A stretch of DNA of 64,000 nucleotides, taken from positions 1-64,000 of the forward strand of contig NZ_BMQB01000013.1 in NCBI RefSeq assembly GCF_014647895.1. Direction: 5' to 3'. The notes under the pieces were generated by a model. That model was not told where the DNA came from. It saw only the letters and a list, made by a program, of their open reading frames with translations, and searched no databases. Below, piece after piece: positions 17,094 through 24,847 of the stretch; position 1 is the first letter of the stretch; every line of letters starts with the position of its first letter. A program made the position numbers and the translations under genes. The stretch is from Pilimelia anulata. GTDB lineage: Bacteria > Actinomycetota > Actinomycetes > Mycobacteriales > Micromonosporaceae.

Positions 17094-17944
17094 CGGTGCG
17101 GGAGTGGGCGTACGAGGCGGCCCGGCGGACCAGCCGTACGTACGGGCGGTGGACGGCCGACGCGCGGCTGGCGCCCGGCTTCCTCATCGTCGGCGCGCAG
17201 CGCTGCGGCACCACGTCGCTGTACAAGACCCTCGCCCAGCACCCCGCCGTCCTCCCGGCCGTGCGGCACAAGGGCGTGCACTACTTCGACACCGGCTACC
17301 ACCATCCCCGCGACTGGTACCTCGGCCACTTCCCCACCCGCCGCCGCGCCGAGGCCGTCCGCGCCCGCTGCGGCGCCGCCATCACCGGCGAGTCCAGCCC
17401 GTACTACATGTTCCACCCGCTGGCCGCCGCGCGGATCGCCGTCGACCTGCCCGGCGTACGGCTGCTCGTGCTCCTGCGCGATCCGGTCGAGCGGGCGTAC
17501 TCGGCGCACGCGCACGAGCTGGCCCGCGGGTTCGAGACGCTGCCGTTCGCCGGGGCGCTCGCCGCCGAGCCCGGCCGGACCGCCGGCGCCGCCGACGCCA
17601 TCCGCGCCGACCCGCTGCTGCGCCACGACAGCCTCCAGCACCACGCCTACCTCGCCCGCGGCCGGTACGTCGAGCAGGTGGAGCGGCTCGCCGCGGCGGT
17701 CGGGCGGGAGCGGGTGCACCTGGTCGACTCCGACGACTTCTTCGCCGAGCCGCGGCCGGCGTTCGACGCCGTGTGCGACTTCCTGGGCCTGCCGCGGCAC
17801 GCCGGGATCGCGTTCGGGCGGCACAACGCGCGCGACCGGGCGCCGATGCCGGACGAGCTGCGGGCGCGGCTGGCCGCGCACTTCCGGCCGTACGACGAGC
17901 GCCTCGCCGCCTGGTGGGGGCGCGTGCCGTCGTGGCGACGCTGA
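17090..17944 (+). CDS. Sulfotransferase domain protein (second copy, different subfamily)
   Basis: Protein of 284 residues. The 5'-phosphosulfate loop is VGAQRCGTTSLYKTL at about residues 33-47, and the 3'-phosphate site is VLLRDPVERAYSAH at about 124-137, as in heparan-sulfate-type and bacterial carbohydrate sulfotransferases. GESSPYY is also present. GTG start at 17090 overlaps the previous stop (GTGA), with GGGGAGAGG upstream. It has no close similarity to the sulfotransferase at 9658-10596, so the two probably act on different positions. Its 3' end overlaps the flippase start by 13 bases. Confidence 0.9.
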   Translation: MTVREWAYEAARRTSRTYGRWTADARLAPGFLIVGAQRCGTTSLYKTLAQHPAVLPAVRHKGVHYFDTGYHHPRDWYLGHFPTRRRAEAVRARCGAAITGESSPYYMFHPLAAARIAVDLPGVRLLVLLRDPVERAYSAHAHELARGFETLPFAGALAAEPGRTAGAADAIRADPLLRHDSLQHHAYLARGRYVEQVERLAAAVGRERVHLVDSDDFFAEPRPAFDAVCDFLGLPRHAGIAFGRHNARDRAPMPDELRARLAAHFRPYDERLAAWWGRVPSWRR

Positions 17945-19521
17945 CCCGGCCGCCGGGCGCCGGGCCGGGGCTCGGCGGCGCGGCCCGGCACAGCGTGGCC
18001 AACCTCGCCGGGGTGGGGCTGACCGCGCTGGCCGCGTTCGGCCTGAACGTCGTCGTCACCCGGGTCTGGTCGCCCGCCGCGGCGGGGCTGTTCTTCGTCG
18101 TGACCAGCCTGTTCCTGCTGCTGCTGGCCGTGGTCGGGCTGGGCAGCGGGACGGGCGTCGTGTACTTCGTCAGCCGGTACGTCGCGCTGCACCGGCCGGA
18201 GCGGGTGCGGCCGGTCCTCGCGGTCGGGCTCGGGCCGGTCCTCGGGCTCGGCGCGGTCTGCTGCGCCGCCGGCTGGGTGCTCGCGCCCCGGCTGGTCGGG
18301 CTGCTGCCGGGGCTGCCCGCCGGGGTCGCCGCCGGCGACGTCGTGCTCGCCGTCCGGGTGCTGCTGCCGTTCCTGCCGCTGGCCGCCGCCGCCGACTTCG
18401 CGCTGGCCGCCTGCCGCGGGCTCGGGGCGATGCGGCCGCTGCTGCTGGTCGAGCGGCTCGGGCGGTCCGCGCTCCAGGTCGCGGCGGTGCTGCTGGTCGC
18501 CGCGGGCGGCTGGGCGGCCACCGCCGCGCTGCCGCTGGCCTGGGTGGCGCCGTACCTGCCGGCCGCCGCGGCGGCGCTGCTGTGGCTGCGGGCGCTGGTC
18601 GCCCGGCTGGGCCGGGCCACCGCGGGCGGCGGCGGGGACTGGCGGGCCGAGTGGCGGCCGTTCTGGGCGTACACCGGGCCGCGGGCGCTCGCCACCGTCC
18701 TCCAGGTGGCGCTCCAGCGGATCGACATCGTCCTGCTCGGCGCGCTGCGCGGCCTCGGCGACGCCGCCGTCTACACCGCCGCCACCCGGTTCCTCGTGCT
18801 GGGCCAGCTCGCCGGGCAGGCGCTGTCCACGTCCGTCCAGCACCGGCTGGCCGCACACCTCGCCCGGGGCGAGCGGGCCGCCGCCGGCGAGCTGTACCGG
18901 GTGGCGACCGGGTGGCTGGTCCTGCTGGCCTGGCCGGTGTACCTCGGCTGCGCCTGGCTGGCCGGGCCGATGCTGCGGCTGTTCGGGCCGGGGTACGGCG
19001 ACGGGCGGGCGGTCACGGTCCTGCTCGCGCTGGCGATGCTCGTCGCCACCGGCTGCGGCATGGTCGACGCCGTGCTCATGATGGCCGGGCGGACGTCGTG
19101 GACGCTGTACAACGCGCTCGCCGCCGGCGCCGTCAACGTCTCGGGGAACCTGCTGTGGATCCCGCCGTACGGGCTGCTCGGCGCCGCCGTCGCCTGGGTG
19201 CTCGCCATCCTGATCAACAACCTGGTGCCGCTGGTGCAGCTCCGGGCGGCGCTCGGGCTGCACCCGTTCGGGCGGGAGACGCTGGCCGCGGCGGGGCTCG
19301 CGCTGGCCTGCTTCGGGGTGCCGCCGCTGCTGGCCACGCTGGCCGGCGCCGGCGGCCCGGCGGGGGTGGCCGCGGCGCTGGCGGCGGGCGCCGCGCTGTA
19401 CGGTGCCGGGGTGTGGCGGCTGCGCCGGGTGCTGCGACTGGACGCGCTGCGGGCGCTGCGCCGCGGCGGCCGGCAGTCGGATACCGGACAGTCGGTGGAG
19501 TCCCCGGCCGCCGATCGGTGA
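17932..19521 (+). CDS. Polysaccharide flippase-like protein (Wzx/MATE-like fold)
   Basis: Protein of 529 residues, almost all hydrophobic, about 12-14 membrane segments. The N-terminus GAARHSVANLAGVGLTALAAFGLNVVVTRVWSP is typical of the polysaccharide biosynthesis protein family that flips polyprenyl-linked repeat units. RALATVLQVALQRIDIVLLG marks the second half. The GTG at 17932 fits best, just before the start of homology. The frame stays open far upstream as a shadow. It completes a Wzx/Wzy/Wzz set with the neighbours. Confidence 0.88.
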   Translation: MATLTRPPGAGPGLGGAARHSVANLAGVGLTALAAFGLNVVVTRVWSPAAAGLFFVVTSLFLLLLAVVGLGSGTGVVYFVSRYVALHRPERVRPVLAVGLGPVLGLGAVCCAAGWVLAPRLVGLLPGLPAGVAAGDVVLAVRVLLPFLPLAAAADFALAACRGLGAMRPLLLVERLGRSALQVAAVLLVAAGGWAATAALPLAWVAPYLPAAAAALLWLRALVARLGRATAGGGGDWRAEWRPFWAYTGPRALATVLQVALQRIDIVLLGALRGLGDAAVYTAATRFLVLGQLAGQALSTSVQHRLAAHLARGERAAAGELYRVATGWLVLLAWPVYLGCAWLAGPMLRLFGPGYGDGRAVTVLLALAMLVATGCGMVDAVLMMAGRTSWTLYNALAAGAVNVSGNLLWIPPYGLLGAAVAWVLAILINNLVPLVQLRAALGLHPFGRETLAAAGLALACFGVPPLLATLAGAGGPAGVAAALAAGAALYGAGVWRLRRVLRLDALRALRRGGRQSDTGQSVESPAADR

Positions 19522-19582
19522 CGATGCCCCCAGCACCCCGATCCCCGCGCCCGCCGGGGCCCGCCCTCACCCGGGAGACTCC

Positions 19583-21565
19583 GTGATCCGCGCGATCCGC
19601 CGCCGCGCCGCGTCCGCCGCCGCCGTCCTGCTCGGCGCCGCCGTCCTGGCCGTACCCGCGCCCGCGCCCGCCGACCCCGGCCCGCCGCCGGACACCCACG
19701 CGCTGGCGACCGTACCGAGCACGCTGACCCCGAACGTCAAGGACGGCGCGGTCAACGCGATCGCCGAGGTGGGCGACGCGGTCGTCGCCGGCGGCACGTT
19801 CGGCACCGTCCGGGACCCCGGCGGCGCGGACGTCGCGCGGCCGTACCTGTTCGCCTTCGCCCGCAAGACCGGCCGGCTGCTCGCCGGCTTCGCCCCGAAG
19901 CTCGACGGCGAGGTGCGCGCGGTGCTCGCCGGCCCGGTCGCCGGCACGGTGTACGTGGCCGGGCGGTTCGGCACCGTCAACGGCACCGCCCGCGGGCGGG
20001 TGGCGCTGCTGCGGGTCAGCGACGGCGCGCTCGTCGCGGAGTTCGCCCCGCCCGCGTTCGACGCGCAGGTCAAGGACCTGGCGCTGGCCGGCGGCCGGCT
20101 GCTCGTCGGCGGCGGGTTCGCGTCCGCCGGCTCGGCCGCCCGGCCCGGCCTGGCCTCGCTGCACGCCCGGACCGGGGCGCTGGACGGGTACCTGACCACC
20201 GCGCTGACCGAGCGGCACGGCACCGGCGACCACCCCGCCCCGATCGGCGCCGAGAACCTCGCGGTCTCGCCCGACGGCGGCCAGCTCGTCGTCATCGGCA
20301 ACTTCCGCCGGGCCGGCGGCGCCGCCCACGACCAGATCGTCCGGCTGGACCTCGGGCCGAAGGCCGCGACGATCCGCGACTGGCACACCGCCGACTTCAC
20401 CCCGCAGTGCGCGGTGGCGTTCGACCACTACGTCCGGGACGTGGCGTTCGCGCCGGACGGCGCGTACTTCGTCGTGGTGACCACCGGCGCCGCGTTCCCC
20501 GGCACGCTGTGCGACACGGTCTCCCGCTGGGAGACCGCGGCGACCGGCGCCGACCGCAAGCCCACCTGGGTGGACGCCTCCGGCGGCGACACCTTCCTGT
20601 CCGTCGCCGTCGGCCGGTCCTCGGTCTTCGTCGGCGGGCACTTCCGCTGGCTGAACAACCCGAACGGGCGCGACGACGCGCGGTCGGGCGCCGTCGGCCG
20701 GGCCGGCATCGCCGCGCTGGACCCGGCCAGCGGGCTGCCGCAGGCGTGGAACGGCGGGCGCAACCCGCGCGGGTACGGCGCCGACGAGCTGCTGCTCACC
20801 CGCGACGGCCTGTGGGTCGGCAGCGACACCGAGTACTTCGGCGACCGCGAGCACTACCGCGGCCGGATCGGCTTCCTCCCGTTCGGCGCGACCGCCCCGC
20901 ACCCGCGGACCGTGGCCGGGCTGCCCGGCCGGGTGTACCAGTTCGGGGCGGCGAGCCAGGTGCGCGCGTACGACGGGAACAAGGCCGTCGGCAAGCCGGC
21001 CGCGATCCCCGGGATCACCGTGGACTGGCGCAGGGCGCGCGGCGCGTTCTGGGTCGGCGGCACGCTGTTCCACGGCGAGGGCGGCAAGCTGTACCGGCGC
21101 ACGTTCGACGGCTCCAAGCTCGGCGCCGCCGTGCCCGTGGACCCGTACCACGACCCGAAGTGGGACAAGGTGCTGACCGGCTCGAAGCCGGACGAGCAGC
21201 AGACGTACGCCGGCGTCACCACGACCTTCCACACCCAGCTCGCGTTCGTGACCGGCGCGTTCTACGCCGGCGGCCGGCTGTACTACACGCTGGCCGGCAA
21301 GGCGGGCCTGTACTGGCGCTGGTTCGACCCCGACAGCGGGACCGTCGGCGCGCAGGAGAGCGCCGTCGCCGGCGTCGGCGGGCTGACCGACAGCGCGGCG
21401 GTGTTCGTGGCCGGCGGGTCCTTCTACACGGTGAACGACACGACCGGCGACCTGGCCAGGCAGGGCTGGTCGGGCACCGCGCCGACCGGGCGCCCGGCGG
21501 TGGTCAGCGGCCCGGAGCTGGACAGGGTCGACTGGCGCTCCCCGCAGACCTTCGTCGGCCCCTGA
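19583..21565 (+). CDS. Secreted beta-propeller protein (delta-60-like repeats)
   Basis: Protein of 660 residues. Signal peptide: VIRAIRRRAASAAAVLLGAAVLAVPAPAPA, with cleavage likely near residue 28-32. The mature part has repeated units of the form NGTARGRVALLRVSDGALVAEFAP and VFVGGHFRWLNN...GIAALDPASGLPQAW, as in delta-60/propeller proteins. GGGAG precedes the GTG start by six bases. It stands 61 bases after the flippase and is probably in the same transcript. It may bind or organise the exported polymer; no catalytic motif was recognised. Confidence 0.78.
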   Translation: MIRAIRRRAASAAAVLLGAAVLAVPAPAPADPGPPPDTHALATVPSTLTPNVKDGAVNAIAEVGDAVVAGGTFGTVRDPGGADVARPYLFAFARKTGRLLAGFAPKLDGEVRAVLAGPVAGTVYVAGRFGTVNGTARGRVALLRVSDGALVAEFAPPAFDAQVKDLALAGGRLLVGGGFASAGSAARPGLASLHARTGALDGYLTTALTERHGTGDHPAPIGAENLAVSPDGGQLVVIGNFRRAGGAAHDQIVRLDLGPKAATIRDWHTADFTPQCAVAFDHYVRDVAFAPDGAYFVVVTTGAAFPGTLCDTVSRWETAATGADRKPTWVDASGGDTFLSVAVGRSSVFVGGHFRWLNNPNGRDDARSGAVGRAGIAALDPASGLPQAWNGGRNPRGYGADELLLTRDGLWVGSDTEYFGDREHYRGRIGFLPFGATAPHPRTVAGLPGRVYQFGAASQVRAYDGNKAVGKPAAIPGITVDWRRARGAFWVGGTLFHGEGGKLYRRTFDGSKLGAAVPVDPYHDPKWDKVLTGSKPDEQQTYAGVTTTFHTQLAFVTGAFYAGGRLYYTLAGKAGLYWRWFDPDSGTVGAQESAVAGVGGLTDSAAVFVAGGSFYTVNDTTGDLARQGWSGTAPTGRPAVVSGPELDRVDWRSPQTFVGP

Positions 21566-21647
21566 CCGCCGAACCGCGGTACGGGCCGGCGGGCGGCCGC
21601 GCGGCGGCGGCCGGACCCGGCGGCCCGGCCGCGGCGCGGCGGGAGGG

Positions 21648-22040
21648 TCAGGCGGCGGAGGAGTCGGTGGCGCGGGCCCAGACCCGCAGGATGTCGCGGA
21701 CGGAGATCACGCCGAGCACCTCGGCGCCGTCCAGCACGACCAGGTGGCGGAAGCCCCCGCGGACCATCGCGGCCGCGGCGGCCTCCAGTGTCCAGTCGGG
21801 GCCGGCGTAGACGACGTCCCAGGTCAGGTGGGCGCCGGTGCGCTCGGTGTCCGGGTCGAGGCCGGTGCCGATCGCCTTGAGGACGTCCCGCTCGGTGATG
21901 ATCCCGATGCCCTCGGAGTCCGGATCGAGCACCACCGCGGAGCCGACCCGGCGCTCCGTCATCAGCGTCGCCGTCTGCCGCAGCGTGTGCTCCGGCCCCA
22001 CCGTCAGGACCAGGGCCGCCATCGCGTCGCGTACCTGCAT
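21648..22040 (-). CDS. Tandem CBS domain protein
   Basis: Protein of 130 residues with two CBS motifs: MQVRDAMAALVLTVGPEHTLRQTA...IGIITERDVLKAI, then DWTLEAAAAAMVRGGFRHLVVLDGAEVLGVISVRDIL. Such stand-alone pairs bind adenine nucleotides and act as energy or redox sensors. AAGGGG lies upstream of the ATG. It is convergent with the propeller gene and divergent from the cytidylyltransferase trio. Confidence 0.88.
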   Translation of the reverse strand: MQVRDAMAALVLTVGPEHTLRQTATLMTERRVGSAVVLDPDSEGIGIITERDVLKAIGTGLDPDTERTGAHLTWDVVYAGPDWTLEAAAAAMVRGGFRHLVVLDGAEVLGVISVRDILRVWARATDSSAA

Positions 22041-22178
22041 TCACATCACCCCTTACGCACGGTACGGACATCGTCGCCCGCTCGGTGCCAAGTCTCAAGA
22101 CTTGTACTTTCCCGCGCGCTATGACCGACAATCCCCGCCCCGGGCCCGGCGCCGGCGGGGCGCCCGCGGGCCGGGAGA

Positions 22179-22184
22179 TAGGAT
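22179..22184 (+). promoter_or_regulatory. Candidate -10 box (TAGGAT) for the cytidylyltransferase operon
   Basis: TAGGAT lies 29 bases before the ATG at 22214. It is followed by GAGGGGGAG, a strong ribosome binding site. Transcription would begin near 22191. Confidence 0.45.
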
Positions 22185-22213
22185 CGGCGGACCGTAACGG
22201 CGAGGGGGAGTAC

Positions 22214-22945
22214 ATGATCGGGCTCGTGCTCGCGGCCGGCGCGGGGCGCCGACTGCGCCCGTACACGGACACGCTGCCGAAGGCGCTGGTCCCGGTGGAC
22301 GGCACGACGACGATTCTCGATATCTCGCTGCGCAACCTGGCCGCCGTCGGGCTGACCGACGTGACCGTCGTCGTCGGGTACCGGGCCGAGGCCGTCGCGG
22401 AGCGTCAGGCGGCGCTCGAGGAGCGGTACGGCGTCACCCTCACCCTCGTGCACAACGACCGCGCCGAGGAGTGGAACAACGCGTACTCCCTCTGGCTGGC
22501 CCGGGAGCGCTTCGCCGGCGGCGCGCTGCTCGTCAACGGCGACACCGTCCACCCGGTGAGCGTCGAGCACACGCTGCTCGCGCAGCGCGGCCCGGGCATC
22601 CTGCTCGCCATCGACAACGTCAAGGCGCTCGCCGACGAGGAGATGAAGACGATCTTCTCCCCGGACGGCCGGCTCACCCGGATCACCAAGCAGATGCCGC
22701 CCGAGCGGGCGTTCGGCGAGTACATCGGCGCCACGCTGATCGAACCGCACGCCGCCGCCGGCCTGGCCGACGCGCTCCGGGTGACCTGGGAGCGCGACCC
22801 GAACCTGTACTACGAGGACGGGTACCAGGAGTACGCCGACCGCGGCGGCGAGGTCCGCGCCGCGACGATCGGCACGATCGACTGGGTCGAGGTGGACAAC
22901 CACGACGACCTCGCCCGGGCGCGGGGGATCGCGTGCCACTACTAG
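22214..22945 (+). CDS. Sugar-phosphate/choline-phosphate-type nucleotidyltransferase (LicC-like)
   Basis: Protein of 243 residues with the nucleotidyltransferase signature GLVLAAGAGRRLRPYTDTLPKAL at the N-terminus, EEWNNAYSLW and VNGDTV. The NN-A/I-YS pattern and small size are closest to LicC-like phosphocholine and inositol-phosphate cytidylyltransferases rather than to larger glucose-1-phosphate enzymes. It would activate a phospho-alcohol as a CDP (or other NDP) derivative. Its 3' end overlaps the dehydrogenase gene by 13 bases, so the two likely act in one pathway. Confidence 0.83.
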   Translation: MIGLVLAAGAGRRLRPYTDTLPKALVPVDGTTTILDISLRNLAAVGLTDVTVVVGYRAEAVAERQAALEERYGVTLTLVHNDRAEEWNNAYSLWLARERFAGGALLVNGDTVHPVSVEHTLLAQRGPGILLAIDNVKALADEEMKTIFSPDGRLTRITKQMPPERAFGEYIGATLIEPHAAAGLADALRVTWERDPNLYYEDGYQEYADRGGEVRAATIGTIDWVEVDNHDDLARARGIACHY

Positions 22946-24000
22946 CCCGCACGGTCAACACGCCGCTCGCCATCGAGGTACGGCGGGGGGCGATCGGCGA
23001 GTTGGGCCCGCTGCTGGCCGACCGGCGGATCTCCGCCGGCGGCGACGTGGCCATCGTGGTCGGGCCGGGCCAGGGGGAGCGGATCGCCGAGCTGTGCGGC
23101 CCCGGCCTCGGCCGGGCCGACCTGTTCCACGTCACCGGCGGGACGCTGGACGCCGCGCACGAGCTGGGCGAGCGGCTGCGCGCCCGCAGCTACGACGCGG
23201 TCGTCGGGATCGGCGGCGGCAAGACCATCGACACGGCCAAGTACGCCGCCTCCCGGTACGCCGTCCCGATGGTCAGCGTCGCCACCTCGCTGGCCAACGA
23301 CGGCATCGCCTCGCCGGTGGCCTCGCTGGAGCACAACGGCCGCAAGGGCTCGTACGGCGTGCACATCCCGATCGCGCTGGTCGTCGACCTGGACTTCGTC
23401 GAGAACGGTCCGGACGCCCAGACCCGGGCCGGCATCGGCGACGCGGTCAGCAACCTCAACGCCGTCGCCGACTGGGAGCTGGCCCACCGGGTCCGCGGCG
23501 AGCCGCTGGACGGGCTCGCGGTCACCCTGGCCCGCACCGGCGCGGAGGCGCTGCTCAACCACCCCGGCACGATCGCCGACGACGACTTCCTGACCGTACT
23601 GGCCGAGGCGCTGATCCTCGGCGGCATCGCCATGTCGGTGTGCGGGTCGAGCCGGCCCGCGTCCGGCGGCTGCCACGAGATCTCGCACGCGCTCGACGAG
23701 CTGGCGCCCGGCGCGGCGTCGCACGGGGCGCAGGTGGGGGTCGGGGCGCTCATCTGCACGTACCTGCGCGGGGAGTCGGCCCGGTTCGCCCAGCTCGCCC
23801 GGTGCCTGCGCCGGCACGGGCTGCCGCGCTCGGCCGCCGACCTCGGCGTGACCGACGAGCTGCTGGCCGAGGCGCTCGTCCGGGCGCCGGCCACCCGCCC
23901 CGATCGGTACACCGTCCTCGAACACCTCGAACTCGATGCGCCGGCCGCCCGGGCGCGGCTGGCAGACTACTCCGATGCCCTTGCCGCACTCCACGTCTGA
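22933..24000 (+). CDS. sn-Glycerol-1-phosphate dehydrogenase-like enzyme (AraM/EgsA family)
   Basis: Protein of 355 residues of the iron-containing alcohol dehydrogenase/dehydroquinate synthase fold. NAD-binding GIGGGKTIDTAK is at about 93-104. SVATSLANDGIASPVASL at about 116-133 closely follows the archaeal glycerol-1-phosphate dehydrogenase pattern. Metal ligands are probably Asp in GDAVSNLN (near 169), His in EISHALDE (near 251) and His in SHGAQVG (near 263). The known reaction is NAD(P)H reduction of dihydroxyacetone phosphate to sn-glycerol-1-phosphate. The GTG at 22933 is chosen by overlap and by the start of homology. Other substrates, such as an aldehyde phosphonate, cannot be excluded. 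Confidence 0.83.
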   Translation: MPLLARTVNTPLAIEVRRGAIGELGPLLADRRISAGGDVAIVVGPGQGERIAELCGPGLGRADLFHVTGGTLDAAHELGERLRARSYDAVVGIGGGKTIDTAKYAASRYAVPMVSVATSLANDGIASPVASLEHNGRKGSYGVHIPIALVVDLDFVENGPDAQTRAGIGDAVSNLNAVADWELAHRVRGEPLDGLAVTLARTGAEALLNHPGTIADDDFLTVLAEALILGGIAMSVCGSSRPASGGCHEISHALDELAPGAASHGAQVGVGALICTYLRGESARFAQLARCLRRHGLPRSAADLGVTDELLAEALVRAPATRPDRYTVLEHLELDAPAARARLADYSDALAALHV

Positions 24001-24718
24001 CGCCGCCGCCGCACCGGGTGCGGCCCGCCCGCCCCGGTACGCCGACTTCTACGCCGCGAACCGCGGCGGCGGCCTGTACTCGGAGGCGGTCAGCCAGCGG
24101 CTCGGCGCGCTCGTCGCCGCCACCGCCGCGCGGCTGCGCCTCACCCCGACCGCGCTCACCCTGGTGAACCTCGTCGTCGGGCTGGCCACCTCGGCGTACG
24201 CCGTCGCCCGGGCCGACGCGGTCGCGGCCGGGCGGGCGTCGGCGTGGGTCGTCGGCCTGGTCGCGCTGCTGGGCTGGCAGGTCGCGTACGCGTTCGACTG
24301 CGCCGACGGCCAGCTCGCCCGGGTGACCGGCCGGAGCAGCCCGCGCGGCGCGCGGCTGGACATCCTGTGCGACGTGGCGGCGCAGATCGCGCTGGTCACC
24401 GCGCTGGCGACGACCGCGGCGGCGCAGCGGCCGGGCGCGCCGGTGTGGCTGCTGGCGGCGTTCGCCGGGACGTGGATGGTGAACCTCGTGACGTCGGTGC
24501 TCGCCGCCGGGCCGCAGGCGGCGAGCATGGTCACCTCGACCGGGCTGCCGGTGCGGCTGGTCAAGCTCGTCCGCGACTACGGGGCGATCATCGCGGCGGC
24601 CGGGCTGATCCTGCTGGTCGAGCCGCAGTGGACGATCTGGCTGGTCGCGGTGTTCACCACGATCAACGCGGCGTTCCTGCTGGCGAGCATCGCCTTCACC
24701 ACCCGCCCGGCGGCCTGA
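23975..24718 (+). CDS. CDP-alcohol phosphatidyltransferase family membrane protein
   Basis: Protein of 247 residues with about five or six membrane segments. The complete family signature D-G-x2-A-R-x8-G-x3-D-x3-D is present (DGQLAR, then G, D and D at the right spacing, about residues 110-132). These enzymes join a CDP-activated alcohol phosphate to a hydroxyl acceptor. ATG at 23975 overlaps the dehydrogenase gene by 26 bases. In this setting the donor may be the product of the two upstream enzymes, for example CDP-glycerol made from glycerol-1-phosphate; that is inference. Confidence 0.85.
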   Translation: MPLPHSTSDAAAAPGAARPPRYADFYAANRGGGLYSEAVSQRLGALVAATAARLRLTPTALTLVNLVVGLATSAYAVARADAVAAGRASAWVVGLVALLGWQVAYAFDCADGQLARVTGRSSPRGARLDILCDVAAQIALVTALATTAAAQRPGAPVWLLAAFAGTWMVNLVTSVLAAGPQAASMVTSTGLPVRLVKLVRDYGAIIAAAGLILLVEPQWTIWLVAVFTTINAAFLLASIAFTTRPAA

Positions 24719-24847
24719 CCCGCGGCCCACCGGCCGGAATGGACCGTCCGGGGGTGGCGATCACGGTACGGGCTCGGCCAGGCTGCCCTCAGCGAGTGAC
24801 GTCGATGCGTCGCGGCGGTGGCCGCCGCGCGGTACGGGGGAGCCGGC

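Noticed and set aside
14329..17271. A 980-codon minus-strand open frame opposite the polysaccharide export genes
   Set aside because: No motif; composition is Arg/Gly/Pro-rich as expected from the complement of GC3-rich plus-strand genes with clear domains.
22933..24000. Phosphonate pathway role for the dehydrogenase/cytidylyltransferase pair
   Set aside because: No phosphoenolpyruvate mutase or phosphonopyruvate decarboxylase gene is in the window, and the dehydrogenase motifs fit the glycerol-1-phosphate type better. Not fully excluded.
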